A DNA stretch of 64,000 bases from Roseitalea sp. (GTDB taxonomy: Bacteria; Pseudomonadota; Alphaproteobacteria; Rhizobiales; Rhizobiaceae), in NCBI GenBank assembly GCA_017642895.1, contig JAEPON010000009.1, positions 1 to 64,000 of the forward strand, in the 5' to 3' direction. This document shows positions 8,221 to 17,346 of this stretch, in pieces (within the stretch, counting starts at the first letter, position 1; each line of letters opens with the position of its first letter). A model generated the notes under the pieces. That model was not told the origin of the DNA, did no database searches, and was given only the letters and a program-made list of their open reading frames with translations. The position numbers and the translations under genes were made by a program.

Positions 8221-9192
8221 ATGGCCAACGGCATTGCATCGCCGCAATTGAAGGTTCACCCGGTTGTGCTCACCATATGGCGGCAGGCCGGCGTGGCGAC
8301 GGCTCTGGTGCTGCTCGTTGTCGTGGCGTCTTTTCTTTCGGACCGCTTTCTCACCGTCCCCAACTTGTTGAACGTACTCCGGCAGGTGTCGATCGTTGGC
8401 ATCCTCGCCGTTGGCATGACATTCGTTATCCTGACCAAGGGTATCGACCTTTCTGTCGGTTCCATTCTCGGGGTTTCGGTTGTTCTTTTTGCTGGCCTGC
8501 TTGAAACGGGGTCAATGGCGACGGCCATTCCGCTCGGGATCGCTGCGGCGATGGTATTGGGTTTGATCAACGGTCTGGGCGTCGCGTTTGCCGGCATCCC
8601 ACCATTCATCATGACTTTGGGAATGCTGTCCTTCGCGCGCGGTATCGCTTTTATCTACACCGGAGGGACACCGATCCCCATCCTCGATGAAGGGTTCTAC
8701 AATCTGGGCAACGGTTACATCGTCGGGATTCCGATCCCCACACTCATTCTTTTTGCGGTCTTGATCGTTTCGGGCCTGGTGCTTGGAAAGACCGCTTTCG
8801 GTCGCTCGGTCTATGCCATCGGCTCCAACGAGGACGCAGCGCGGCTTTCGGGCGTGCCGGTCAAGTTCTATACCGCGCTCGTCTATGTGATTTCGGGTGG
8901 CGTGGCCGGAATTGCCGGGCTGGTCTATGCATCGCAACTCAGTGTCGGCACGCCGATTGCCGGCCAGACCTATGAGCTCGACGCCATTGCCGCTGTCGTC
9001 GTCGGTGGTACATCACTGTTCGGCGGACGCGGCTCGGTTCTCGGCACTTTCATCGGCACGCTTATCATCGGTGTGTTGGCCAACATCCTCAATCTCATGG
9101 GCGTTGACCCGTTTGTGCAGCAGCTCTTCAAGGGTGCGCTGATCGTCGTCGCCGTCTTCATCATGACCCGGTCGGACAGGAGCGGGCGATGA
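8221..9192 (+). CDS. sugar ABC transporter permease
   Basis: A 323-residue membrane protein of the RbsC/BPD_transp_2 family with about 8-10 transmembrane helices. Recognisable stretches are GILAVGMTFVILTKGIDLSV near residue 60, FGRSVYAIGSNEDAARLSGV in the middle and ELDAIAAVVVGGTSLFGGRG near the C-terminal third, the last being the usual coupling region. It forms the membrane pore with the tandem ATPase. Its stop overlaps the next gene by 4 bases (ATGA), so the two are translationally coupled. Confidence 0.92.
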   Translation: MANGIASPQLKVHPVVLTIWRQAGVATALVLLVVVASFLSDRFLTVPNLLNVLRQVSIVGILAVGMTFVILTKGIDLSVGSILGVSVVLFAGLLETGSMATAIPLGIAAAMVLGLINGLGVAFAGIPPFIMTLGMLSFARGIAFIYTGGTPIPILDEGFYNLGNGYIVGIPIPTLILFAVLIVSGLVLGKTAFGRSVYAIGSNEDAARLSGVPVKFYTALVYVISGGVAGIAGLVYASQLSVGTPIAGQTYELDAIAAVVVGGTSLFGGRGSVLGTFIGTLIIGVLANILNLMGVDPFVQQLFKGALIVVAVFIMTRSDRSGR

Positions 9193-10355
9193 GCGCGAAG
9201 ACGAGCCGCTTGTTCATGGGACCAACGGAAGCAGACGTCGAACGCGCTGTCGCCCGCGCCCTCACATTGCGGCAGGCCATCGATGACCATGTCACGCCGG
9301 AACGGATCACGCGCTACGTTCGCGCGCTGGCTGAGACGTCAGCGCCATCTTCGGCGGCCGGTTGCCTACGCGGGCCGGTACTGACTGATCTGTGGCGCGA
9401 CGACGGAGCATTCGAAACCGAACACTTCAGTTTGGATACAAACCACGCAGGCTCCGGCGAACTGGCGGTCGTGACCGGGGACCGTACGACGCCGGCACAG
9501 CTATGGCTTTTCGCCCATCTTGATACGATCAGCTATCTTGTTAGCCACCCGGTCGGAGAAGGCTACAGGCTCGTGCCTTATTGCTACCACCTCACGCAGG
9601 ATGGCCGCCGTGACGCCCACGCGCTGCGCTACGATCTGACGACAGGGCAGTTCGTGACGGTGGCAGATGGTGTGCTTGTGTCCGAAGGTGGCTCGACCCG
9701 CTTCGAACCTGCTGGCGGGCCAGCATTGCAGTCTGGTGACCGCGTGGTGCCGGTCACCGCATTTGCCTGCGATGAAAATGGATTTTTGACCGCACATCTC
9801 GACAATGCTGGCGGAGTCGCCGCCTTGGCGGTGGCCGCTCCATTGTTCGCGCGCCTTGGAAGAGAAGCGTTTTTTGCATTTCCCGATGAAGAGGAAGGTC
9901 CTGCCGGAAGCGGCAATCATATGATTGCCCGTGGCAGCGCACGGATCGCCACGGCCTGCCAAACGACGCCGGATCTTGCGGTGGTTGTCGACATGCAGCA
10001 ATTTGGCGACGCCCATGTTTTGGGTTCGGGTGCTGTATTGAGTGAATATGCGAGTGGCGGTCGCGGCTCGGTTACCCCGCCGCCGCTATACAGGGCAACG
10101 ACCGAGTTTTTTTCGCGGCTGGGTCCAGAAGCTGTTTCGGTATGCGAGAATGGCGCCACACGTATTTCGCGCAGTGACGATGTCAGCGTAATGCTCCGGA
10201 CATCGTCGATCTTGCTGCTTGGCTTTCCCGGTGCGGATCGCCATTTCGACACCAAACTTCCGACCGCGCATCTCGCGGATCTCGTCCATCTGACCAAGGC
10301 CTTGGTTTATCTTTCCGCTCTCGGAGAAGTGCTGCGGGAGCGTCGCGATGGTTGA
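9189..10355 (+). CDS. M42/M28-like zinc hydrolase (SgcX-type)
   Basis: A 388-residue protein with the co-catalytic zinc aminopeptidase fold. Visible ligand/catalytic motifs, in order, are HLDT (about residue 110), HLDNAGG (about 205), FPDEEEG (about 236-242, the Glu pair), an Asp at VVDMQQFGD, and a C-terminal His in PGADRHFDTK. The M42 family includes deblocking aminopeptidases and SgcX, the putative endoglucanase/peptidase of the enteric sgc operon. Here it is coupled to the ABC permease (4-base overlap) and precedes a PfkB kinase (8-base overlap). I infer hydrolysis of a peptide- or amide-linked sugar conjugate after uptake. No signal peptide is visible, so cytoplasmic. Confidence 0.8.
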   Translation: MSAKTSRLFMGPTEADVERAVARALTLRQAIDDHVTPERITRYVRALAETSAPSSAAGCLRGPVLTDLWRDDGAFETEHFSLDTNHAGSGELAVVTGDRTTPAQLWLFAHLDTISYLVSHPVGEGYRLVPYCYHLTQDGRRDAHALRYDLTTGQFVTVADGVLVSEGGSTRFEPAGGPALQSGDRVVPVTAFACDENGFLTAHLDNAGGVAALAVAAPLFARLGREAFFAFPDEEEGPAGSGNHMIARGSARIATACQTTPDLAVVVDMQQFGDAHVLGSGAVLSEYASGGRGSVTPPPLYRATTEFFSRLGPEAVSVCENGATRISRSDDVSVMLRTSSILLLGFPGADRHFDTKLPTAHLADLVHLTKALVYLSALGEVLRERRDG

Positions 10356-11268
10356 AATCGTCACAACTGGTTGGCTGACAACCGACGACATCGTGCTCGA
10401 AGACGGCAACTGCCGTTTCGGCGTCGATGGCGGTGGTGCTCTTTACTCGGCCATAGGCGCAAGCATCTGGAACAACGGGGTCGGCATTCATGCACCCGCC
10501 GGCAAGCCGTATGCCGAGGCAACGCTGGCGGCGCTCTCCAGCCGCGGCTTCGATACACAGGGCGTCCGGATTGCGGAGGGCAACGGCCTGGAGCTCTGGA
10601 TGCTGCACGAAAGCGGCGACTTTAAGCAGCAGATCGTCAAACACACATCCGCCAAGCCCGCCGAGATGGATAGAGTGCGCGGGCATCTGCCAGGCAGTTA
10701 TCTGGATGCAAAGGGATTTCACATCGCACCGCAGGGTCCCGATAGTGGTGTCGACATGGCGGCGCAACTGAGACCGACGGGATCGATCGTGACCATGGAT
10801 ATCTTGTCCGATGAGATGATCGATGCCAGCGCCTATGCCGATCTGGCGTTCCTTTCGAACCTGACCGCCTTTTTGCCGAGCGAAGCTGAAATCCGGCGCA
10901 TCTGGAACCCGTCGAACATCGAATCGTGGCTCTCTCAGACAGCTGTTCAGAACGATTGTCACTTAACGGGCAAGCTCGGCGAGAACGGCGTTCTCGTTGC
11001 CGAAGCTCGCTCGGGCGCACTGTGGCATGTGCCCGCGGTCAAGGCGGACGTTGTTGATACCACAGGTGCTGGCGACGGCTTCTGCGGTGGCTTTCTGGCT
11101 GGTCTCGTTGCTGGCCGCTCACTGGCGGAGAGCGCGGCGATGGGCACGGTGTCGGCTGCATTCGTCGTGGAAGCATGCGGGGCTCTGGCCACGACGACCA
11201 ATGATCACGCGCTGCGCCAGGAGCGTTTCCGAACAGCCATGGCCGGCATCACTTCAATTGAGACATGA
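10348..11268 (+). CDS. PfkB-family carbohydrate kinase
   Basis: A 306-residue PfkB/ribokinase-type protein. The diagnostic C-terminal signature VDTTGAGDGFCGGFLAGL is intact around residues 231-248; the Asp of GAGD is the catalytic base and the glycines form the anion hole. The N-terminal glycine-rich substrate region reads VDGGGALYSAIGASIW. It should phosphorylate a sugar or nucleoside-like substrate imported by the upstream ABC system, trapping it in the cell. Start overlaps the previous gene by 8 bases and the stop overlaps the next by 4. Exact substrate unknown. Confidence 0.88.
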   Translation: MVEIVTTGWLTTDDIVLEDGNCRFGVDGGGALYSAIGASIWNNGVGIHAPAGKPYAEATLAALSSRGFDTQGVRIAEGNGLELWMLHESGDFKQQIVKHTSAKPAEMDRVRGHLPGSYLDAKGFHIAPQGPDSGVDMAAQLRPTGSIVTMDILSDEMIDASAYADLAFLSNLTAFLPSEAEIRRIWNPSNIESWLSQTAVQNDCHLTGKLGENGVLVAEARSGALWHVPAVKADVVDTTGAGDGFCGGFLAGLVAGRSLAESAAMGTVSAAFVVEACGALATTTNDHALRQERFRTAMAGITSIET

Positions 11269-12188
11269 CGGACACAAACATGGCTTTGGACACCGAGCGT
11301 GCGGTAATGGCGAAAGGATCGCCAAGCGCATTGGACAGGATATTCGGGTTCGGCAAGGCGTTGATCGGCAATCTCCACCTGCCGCCGCTGCCCGGTACGC
11401 CGCGCTATGAAGGCGACACTGTTGCGCAGATCGCCGAGCGTGCGCTGGCTGACCTTGCAGCTTATCAGGATGGCGGCATGGATGGCGTGGTCATCGAGAA
11501 CCACGGCGACATTCCATTCGTCAAGCCAGGCCAGATCGGCCCGGAAATCATCGCCGCAATGGCAGCGATTGCCGAACGCCTGTCAAGTGAAGCGCGCGTT
11601 CCATACGGCATCAACCTGCTCGCCAATGGTGCCATCGGCGCGCTTGCCATTGCCAAGGCGACCGGCGCGGACTTTGTCCGGGTGAACCAGTGGACCAACA
11701 GCTATGTCTCAAACGAAGGTGTGCTCGATGGTGAGGCCGGCGCGGCGCTCCGCTTCCGGCGCTCGATCGGCGCCGAGAACGTCGCCGTGTTCGCCGATGT
11801 GCATGTCAAGCATGGTGCGCACGCAATCACGCAAGACCGCGGAATCGATGAGCTCGCCCGCGATGTCGATTTTTTCGATGCCGACGTGGCGATCGTCACC
11901 GGGAACCGCACCGGCGATGCCATTCCGGTCGAAGAAATCGCCGCGATCCGTGAGGGCACCCGACTGCCCGTGATCGGAGGCAGCGGCATGACGGCGGCCA
12001 ACGCGCCGGAACTGTTACGTCTTCTGGATGGCGCAATCGTCGGCTCGAGCCTCAAGCTGGCCGACCACTGGGCCAATCCTGTCGATCCCGAGCGGGTCGC
12101 TGCCTTCATTAAAGTCGCCCGCAAGCCCGATCCTGCAGCCGGTATCGACATGGGACGCTCATCGGCAGGTGCAGGCAGCGATGAATAG
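11265..12188 (+). CDS. BtpA/SgcQ-family TIM-barrel protein
   Basis: A 307-residue BtpA/SgcQ family member. Recognisable segments are LIGNLHLPPLPGTPRY near residue 33, DGVVIENHGDIPF near 73, VPYGINLLANGAIGALAIA near 113, FADVHVKHGAHAI near 178 and VIGGSGMTAANAPELLRLLDGAIVGSS(L)K-like sequence near 233, consistent with a TIM barrel. BtpA was first noted in photosystem I assembly; SgcQ sits in a sugar operon of unknown function. As last gene of this operon it may process the product of the kinase. ATGA overlap with the kinase. Function otherwise unproven. Confidence 0.87.
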   Translation: MTDTNMALDTERAVMAKGSPSALDRIFGFGKALIGNLHLPPLPGTPRYEGDTVAQIAERALADLAAYQDGGMDGVVIENHGDIPFVKPGQIGPEIIAAMAAIAERLSSEARVPYGINLLANGAIGALAIAKATGADFVRVNQWTNSYVSNEGVLDGEAGAALRFRRSIGAENVAVFADVHVKHGAHAITQDRGIDELARDVDFFDADVAIVTGNRTGDAIPVEEIAAIREGTRLPVIGGSGMTAANAPELLRLLDGAIVGSSLKLADHWANPVDPERVAAFIKVARKPDPAAGIDMGRSSAGAGSDE

Positions 12189-12409
12189 CCATATCGAAAT
12201 CCGGAAACACCGAGACGACCAGGACAAGCCAACCTTGCGGTACCACAACAGTGCGTGCAATCCGGACACGGCGCTGGGTCACGCCGAGTTTTGCACGAAC
12301 AACCGAGTTAGATGGCCAAGGTCCATAGTAATCGGACCAACTTGAGCGTTTCGCTGCCGCGCAGATGTCCGTAATCCGCCCGTATTGATTGTTGGATACA
12401 GCGAGGCCA
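12189..12409. other. spacer between operon and insertion sequence
   Basis: A 221-base stretch between the BtpA stop and the left end of the IS1182-type element. Short frames on both strands have no recognisable domain. It is either the operon's 3' region or old IS flank; I see no clear terminator. Confidence 0.4.
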
Positions 12410-14009
12410 AAGGCAGCTTTTGGGAGATTCCGTTGAAAAACCCGCCAATATTGCTGGCTGGTAATAGATTGACGCGGCGACGCTCTGCTCCTTGGATCAT
12501 GCGGGTCGGACAACAACGGCCGGTTCGGCCAGTTTCGCCATCTTGCGGAGGTTTTGGGCGATGGCGGCGAGCAGGAACTCGTCATTGATCCCGGTCGGCC
12601 CGCGAAAGCGCAACCGGTCGAACCGCATGATGCGCCGCAGATGGGCGAACAGCATTTCGACCTTTTTGCGTTCCCGTCTTGAAACCTCGTAGTCGGGGCT
12701 GTCGACGATGTCGTGCGCCATGTCGCGGGCGCCTTCGTAGATCGATCGCGGGATCTTGCGGGCCGGGGCGTTCGGACAGCAGCGGGGTTTGAGTGTACAG
12801 CTGTCGCAGTCAGATTTGCTCGCGCGATAGCGGATCGTACCGTTCGGATCGACGAGTGGGCGGTGTGTCCGATAGACCTTCTGGCGCGGCTTGAGCATCT
12901 TGCCTGCCGGACAGATGTAGGCGTCCGCCTCGAGATCATAGATGAAGTCGGCCTTCTCGAAGCTGCCGTCCTGGCGGGCGGATTTGTCCCCTCTCGGCAT
13001 TTGCTTCGCAATTGCCTGCCGGGCAACGGAACACCGGGATGTGCGGCTCGATACCGTGTTCGTAAACCAGCCAGCCCAGCATCTCCGCCGAGCCATAGGC
13101 CGTGTCGGCCGTCAGCCGTTCTGGCCAAAGACCTTGCTGGTCCTTGGCTCTTTCGATCATGCGGCCCGTGGCAGCCATCTCACCTTGGCGGATGGCTGAA
13201 CTGCCTTCGACATCGACGATGATCGCGATCTTGCAGTCGATCAAATAGTTCAGCGAATAGGCATAGAACGCCTTGCCGCGTGGATGGGCGGCGGTCCAGC
13301 GCGCGGCCGGATCGGTGGGCGAGAGGTATTTGGGCGTGACGTCGGAGGCGCCGCCAAAGGCTTCATCGTCGAGCGTGGCAAGATACTCATCCACGGCTCG
13401 ACCGGTCACGTCATCGGGCAAGCCGAGCGATCCAGCATCGCCCTTTTGCCGGTTGGCATCGGCCTGGATGACGCTGGCGTCCGCCGCGAACGCTTCGCCA
13501 CCCACCAGACCTTCGGCCATGCAGCGCTTGAGAACCTGATTGAAGACCTCGCGGAACAACCCACTTTCGCGGAACCGGCCATGCCGGTTCTTGGAAAAGG
13601 TCGAGTGGTGGGGAACCCGGTCTTCGAGACTGAGGCGGCAGAACCAGCGATAGGCCAGGTTCAGATGGACCTCTTCGCACAGCCGCCGCTCCGAGCGGAT
13701 GCCGAAGCTATAGCCGATGATCAGCATGCGGAGCATCAGTTCGGGATCGACCCAAGGCCGGCCTGTGGCGCTGTAATGTGGTGCGAGATGGCGCCTGACG
13801 GGATCAAGGTCGACAAACCCGTCGATCGATCGCAACAGGTGATCGTCCGGCACGTGCTGTTCGATCGAAAACGCGTAGAACAGTCCTTCCCGCAGAGCCT
13901 GACGTTCTCCCATCATGGCCGAATCCTCCTGTTCTTCGAAGGATTGAATCAGCACTTCGCGACAGGAGCAATGCCGACTTTTTCAACACAATCTCCCTAT
14001 AGCTGCCTT
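12410..14009. mobile_element. IS1182-type insertion sequence (inactive)
   Basis: About 1.6 kb bounded by imperfect inverted repeats. The left end (from 12410) reads AAGGCAGCT-n3-GGGAGATT-n2-GTTGAAAAA and the right end reads the same blocks on the opposite strand ending at 14009, so about 29 of the outer 34 bases match. The sole gene is a frameshifted DDE transposase. I could not identify a certain target duplication, so the outer edges may be off by a few bases. It sits after the sgc-like operon and before the BKACE gene. Confidence 0.75.
12497..13916 (-). pseudogene. IS1182-family transposase, frameshifted
   Basis: The N-terminal two thirds is in one frame from the ATG at 13916 (MMGERQALREGLFYAFSIEQ, then the helix-rich DUF772 part, HHSTFSKNR and the DDE part with AADASVIQADANRQK and ADTAYGSAEML). 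After EPHIPVF (about 13029) the frame becomes foreign, and the true continuation DKSARQDGSFEKADFIYD resumes in another frame from 12988, ending with a Cys-rich zinc-like region and KKVEMLFAHLRRIMRFDRLR. The two parts join cleanly if the 40 bases at 12989-13028 are removed. A full-length product would be about 459 residues. The gene is probably dead. Confidence 0.85.
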
Positions 14010-14571
14010 CAGGAATCACCTCTCAATAGGAGGCGGGGCGGGAACGGCCGGCGAAACTGGTTTCACTTTGAGCTCACACGGAATCGTCCGGCATCTCAAC
14101 AGTCTCGCACAAAGAGACCAAATGCATCAGCGTGCGTGACGCGTGCAAACGCTGGACTGCATCTGTCACCCGACCGCTGAATCACACGTACTGATCGGCC
14201 GACGATGAAATGCGCCGCATCGGCGGTTTGTCGGCAGCTGAGGCGGGCCATGTACCGGCTGAATTCCCTATCGGCACTTGCCTTGCCCATCATGGTCGCC
14301 TCGTCTCAAGATCAGGGACAAGGGTCTGCGAATCCAGGGGCATTTGCCACTTCGCGCTCGGACCCCGGGTGAGTTGACGGCATTGGACTTTACTCCGGCG
14401 TTCACTTCGCCGATGAAGCGGAGCCGGCGGTTGGGAAACCTGCCTGACCGGCACGGAACGGGCTCTTGCTTGTCACGCATGATCGCAGCCAGGACTGGCG
14501 GCGATGCCTACCGTTTCGACACACAATATTGAGGCAAAGGCGAGATCACCGTCTTTGAAATATGACCATCC
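14010..14571. other. 562-base gap without recognisable gene
   Basis: Between the IS right end and the BKACE gene. Several short frames exist on both strands (for example a 65-codon reverse frame at 14096-14293), but none has a recognisable domain or a good ribosome-binding site. It should contain the BKACE promoter. It may be what remains of a gene disrupted before or by the IS insertion. Confidence 0.4.
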
Positions 14572-15423
14572 ATGAACAATGCACAAAAACCCTGCATCAT
14601 TTGCGTGGCGATCACCGGCTCGCTGCCGACGAAAGCCAACAATCCGGCCGTGCCCACGACAATCGCCGAACAGATCGAATCGTCGCAGGAAGCCTTTGAG
14701 GCCGGCGCATCGATCGTGCATGCGCATGTCCGCAACGCCGACGAGACGCCCAGCTCGGATCCAGAAAAGTTCGCCCGCCTGCAGGAAGGGCTCGAAAAGC
14801 ACTGCCCGGGCGTTGTCATTCAGTTCTCGACCGGCGGCCGGTCTGGCGCGGGAAAACAGCGCGGCGGGATGCTGCCGCTGCGGCCGGACATGGCTTCGCT
14901 GGCGGTCGGATCAAACAACTTCCCGACGCGGGTCTACGAAAACCCACCGGACCTTGTCGACTGGTTGGCCGGCGAGATGCGTACCTACCGGATCAAGCCG
15001 GAGGTCGAGGCGTTTGACCTGTCGCATATCCATCAGGCCGTCGCCATGTGGCGCGACGGGCGCATCGCGGAAACGCCCTATATCCAGTTCGTCATGGGCG
15101 TCAGAAACGCCATGCCCGTCGACAAGCATGTGTTTGACCACTACGTCGAAACCGTCAGGCGACTGGTACCAGACGGCGAATGGTGTGCGGCGGGCATCGG
15201 CGCGGGCCAGTTGGTGGTCAATGAATGGTCAGTGGCGGCCGGCGGCCATGCGCGTACAGGCCTTGAGGACAATGTACGGCTGAACCGCGAGACGCTGGCT
15301 CCGTCCAATGCCGCCTTGGTCGAACGTGTGGTCGAAATCTGCGAACGCAACGAGCGGCCGGTCGCCAATTGGCGGCAAGCGCGGCAAATGTTGGGTTTGG
15401 CGGAGCCAGAGCTGGCCGTATAG
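14572..15423 (+). CDS. BKACE-family beta-keto acid cleavage enzyme
   Basis: A 283-residue member of the 3-keto-5-aminohexanoate cleavage (Kce/BKACE, DUF849) family. These TIM-barrel zinc enzymes condense a beta-keto acid with acetyl-CoA to give acetoacetate and a new acyl-CoA. Visible are the zinc HxH motif (SIVHAHVRN, about residue 50), FSTGGRSGAG near 84, and the C-terminal HARTGLEDN with the conserved Glu. The substrate class depends on barrel residues I cannot assign safely. It is followed, convergently, by the hydroxyacid dehydrogenase, and its neighbours suggest amino-acid-like or hydroxy-acid catabolism. Confidence 0.9.
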   Translation: MNNAQKPCIICVAITGSLPTKANNPAVPTTIAEQIESSQEAFEAGASIVHAHVRNADETPSSDPEKFARLQEGLEKHCPGVVIQFSTGGRSGAGKQRGGMLPLRPDMASLAVGSNNFPTRVYENPPDLVDWLAGEMRTYRIKPEVEAFDLSHIHQAVAMWRDGRIAETPYIQFVMGVRNAMPVDKHVFDHYVETVRRLVPDGEWCAAGIGAGQLVVNEWSVAAGGHARTGLEDNVRLNRETLAPSNAALVERVVEICERNERPVANWRQARQMLGLAEPELAV

Positions 15424-15473
15424 CGCCGGTCTGCGCTGATGGGAGTAGCTGGCCCGTTGGATGGCGCCATTGG

Positions 15474-16436
15474 TCAGCCATGCAAGTCCGGCCGGTTCAC
15501 GATAAGGTCCGGATCGGCCTTGCCGGCGAGGTAATCCAGCGCGTTGCGGACACTTGCAGCCGCCATGCGTTCGGCGCACTCGGCCGTCAAACCCGCGATG
15601 TGCGGGCTAACCAGGAGTTGTCCGCACCGGAAAAGCTCTTGGTCGACGAGCGGCGGTTCCTTTTCGAAGACGTCGACGCCCGCGCCGGCAAGCCGACCCG
15701 AAACGAGCGCGTCGGCCAGTGCCGTTTCGTCGACAACGCCACCGCGTGCTGTGTTGACCAGGATCGCCGTCGATTTCATCGCTCGAATTTCGGCGGCCCC
15801 GATGAGTGGCCGGTCTGTTCTTGGAACATGTAGCGAAATCATGTCGGCCCAGCCGAGTGCTTCCACAAGGTCATAAATGGGCACGGCGGGTCCTGCCGGC
15901 CATTTTCCTGCGGCCACGACGGGATCGTACGCACCAACTTGCATGCCAAATGCCGAGGCCATCGCAGCCAGGCGGCGACCAGCGCGTCCATAGCCAATGA
16001 TCAACAAGTTCTTGCCTGCCAACTCGACCGCTTGCAGGTCGTTGCGCCAGCTCCAGTCTCCTTTGCGGACGGCGCTGTCCGCCATCAGCGCTCGCTTTGC
16101 ACAGGCCAGTATCATCATCATGGCGTGCTCGGCGACCGATGTCGCGTTGAGGTCTCCGACCACCATCAGCGCGACACCACGCTCGTTGAGCGCTTCCAGA
16201 TCCACTGCATCGTGGCCGACACCATGGCGCGAAACGACTTTGAGCCGCGCGGCGGCGCTGAGGATCCCTGCTGATAACGGTTGCGTCCGCAGCACCAGCG
16301 CATCGGCGCCGCCAATCAGCGGCGCATAGCTTCGCTCCGAAACCTCTTCAACATAGTCGAACGTTACGCCGGGTTCGGCGTCTAGAATGTCAATGCCCGC
16401 GCCGTGGATCTGACCAGCAACCAAGATGTGGGCCAT
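15474..16436 (-). CDS. D-2-hydroxyacid dehydrogenase
   Basis: A 320-residue NAD-dependent D-isomer 2-hydroxyacid dehydrogenase. The N-terminal substrate lobe has VVSRHGVGHDAVD (about 88-100), the Rossmann loop is IIGYGRAGRRLA (about 146), and catalytic motifs are NTARGGVVDE (Arg, about 230) and VSPHIAGLTAE (His, about 281). The ATG at 16434-16436 shares one base with the stop of the upstream aldolase gene (TGATG), so translation is coupled. Together with the aldolase it may interconvert a 2-hydroxy acid and a 2-keto acid that the aldolase cleaves. Substrate not predictable. Confidence 0.9.
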   Translation of the reverse strand: MAHILVAGQIHGAGIDILDAEPGVTFDYVEEVSERSYAPLIGGADALVLRTQPLSAGILSAAARLKVVSRHGVGHDAVDLEALNERGVALMVVGDLNATSVAEHAMMMILACAKRALMADSAVRKGDWSWRNDLQAVELAGKNLLIIGYGRAGRRLAAMASAFGMQVGAYDPVVAAGKWPAGPAVPIYDLVEALGWADMISLHVPRTDRPLIGAAEIRAMKSTAILVNTARGGVVDETALADALVSGRLAGAGVDVFEKEPPLVDQELFRCGQLLVSPHIAGLTAECAERMAAASVRNALDYLAGKADPDLIVNRPDLHG

Positions 16437-17230
16437 CAGTTTCCGCCTTTGCAGACCAGTTCTCGAAATCGGGTCACGCTCGCGGCCGATGCACCGGCAA
16501 GCAGCCGCACATCGTTGGAGACCGTGGTCATTGCGAAACCCCAGTCGATCGCGCGCGCGGCATATTCGGCCGTCGCGCAATGCAGGGCGGCCACAATGCC
16601 AGCGGCGTGGCATGTCGAGGCGATGCGCTGCAATGCCGCGATCATCTCCGGTTCCTGCCGATCAAAACCCGGCGCCAACCGACCTTTGCTGAGGCTGAAT
16701 GCAAGATCGGCCGGGCCAACGTAAATGCCATCCAGGCCCGGTGTGGCCGCGATTGCCTCCAGATTGTCCAGGGCCTGCCGCGTTTCGACCATGGCGAAGG
16801 CGACTATGTCGTCATTGGCCCGTGACCAATAATCGGGCCCGGCAACAAGGCCGGCCCGTGTCGGCCCGTAGCTGCGCGATCCCTGGGGCGGATAGCGGAC
16901 ATGATCAACAAACTGCGCTGCCTGATCACCGGTGTTGATCATCGGGCAGATGATACCCATTGCGCCGGCGTCGAGCGACTTCATGATGATGCCGGCATCC
17001 AGCCAGTGTACGCGCACCAGCGGCGTTACATCCGATGCGCGCATCGCCTGCAACATGCCCAGCGCCGCGGAGTAGTCGACTACTCCATGCTGCAGGTCGA
17101 TGCCGATGCTGTCATAACCCTGATCGGCCATGATCTCGGCAGCGAATGAACTGCCAATCGAAAGCCAACCATTGAGTGTGGGGCGGTTTTCGGCCCATGC
17201 CGTGCGTAGCGGGTTAACTGTCATCGTCAT
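16436..17230 (-). CDS. HpcH/HpaI-family aldolase
   Basis: A 264-residue class II pyruvate-type aldolase of the HpcH/HpaI/citrate-lyase-beta superfamily. The metal and substrate sites show GYDSIGIDLQHGVVDY, PLVRVHWLDAGIIMKSLDAGAMGIICPM, and SYGPTRAGL, with VETRQALDNLEAI and GLDGIYVGPADLAFSLS further on. The enzymes split 2-keto-4-hydroxy acids to pyruvate plus an aldehyde. I chose the ATG at 17228-17230 (preceded by GGAAAG); two ATGs lie close. It diverges from the FCD-GntR gene at 17347, and the palindrome at 17286 between them suggests repression by that regulator. Confidence 0.88.
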   Translation of the reverse strand: MTMTVNPLRTAWAENRPTLNGWLSIGSSFAAEIMADQGYDSIGIDLQHGVVDYSAALGMLQAMRASDVTPLVRVHWLDAGIIMKSLDAGAMGIICPMINTGDQAAQFVDHVRYPPQGSRSYGPTRAGLVAGPDYWSRANDDIVAFAMVETRQALDNLEAIAATPGLDGIYVGPADLAFSLSKGRLAPGFDRQEPEMIAALQRIASTCHAAGIVAALHCATAEYAARAIDWGFAMTTVSNDVRLLAGASAASVTRFRELVCKGGN

Positions 17231-17285
17231 CTTTCCGAAATCTGGACGGTTTGGGCAGGAAAGTGCCGCGGCGTTTGCCGTCGCC

Positions 17286-17297
17286 ATCGTGTACAAT
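17286..17297. promoter_or_regulatory. even-spaced GntR palindrome, site A
   Basis: ATCGTGTACAAT lies between the divergent aldolase and gntR genes. It matches the reverse complement of the site upstream of the DapA-like operon (23335) in 11 of 12 positions. This shared dyad is the best candidate for the binding site of the GntR protein encoded at 17347. Confidence 0.55.
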
Positions 17298-17346
17298 TAC
17301 TATGGCGGTCTTCGCTTCCAGATTCCCGTTTCACTGCCTTAACGCC

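Noticed and set aside
12028..12345. Alternative forward frame over the BtpA gene end
   Set aside because: It is a shadow of the BtpA/SgcQ frame and continues into non-coding DNA.
12989..13028. Programmed frameshift to make the IS1182 transposase
   Set aside because: IS1182 members usually have one frame, and 40 foreign bases would remain in the product; simple damage is more likely.
14096..14293. 65-codon reverse frame in the gap after the IS
   Set aside because: No domain, no good ribosome-binding site and poor codon pattern; not called as a gene.
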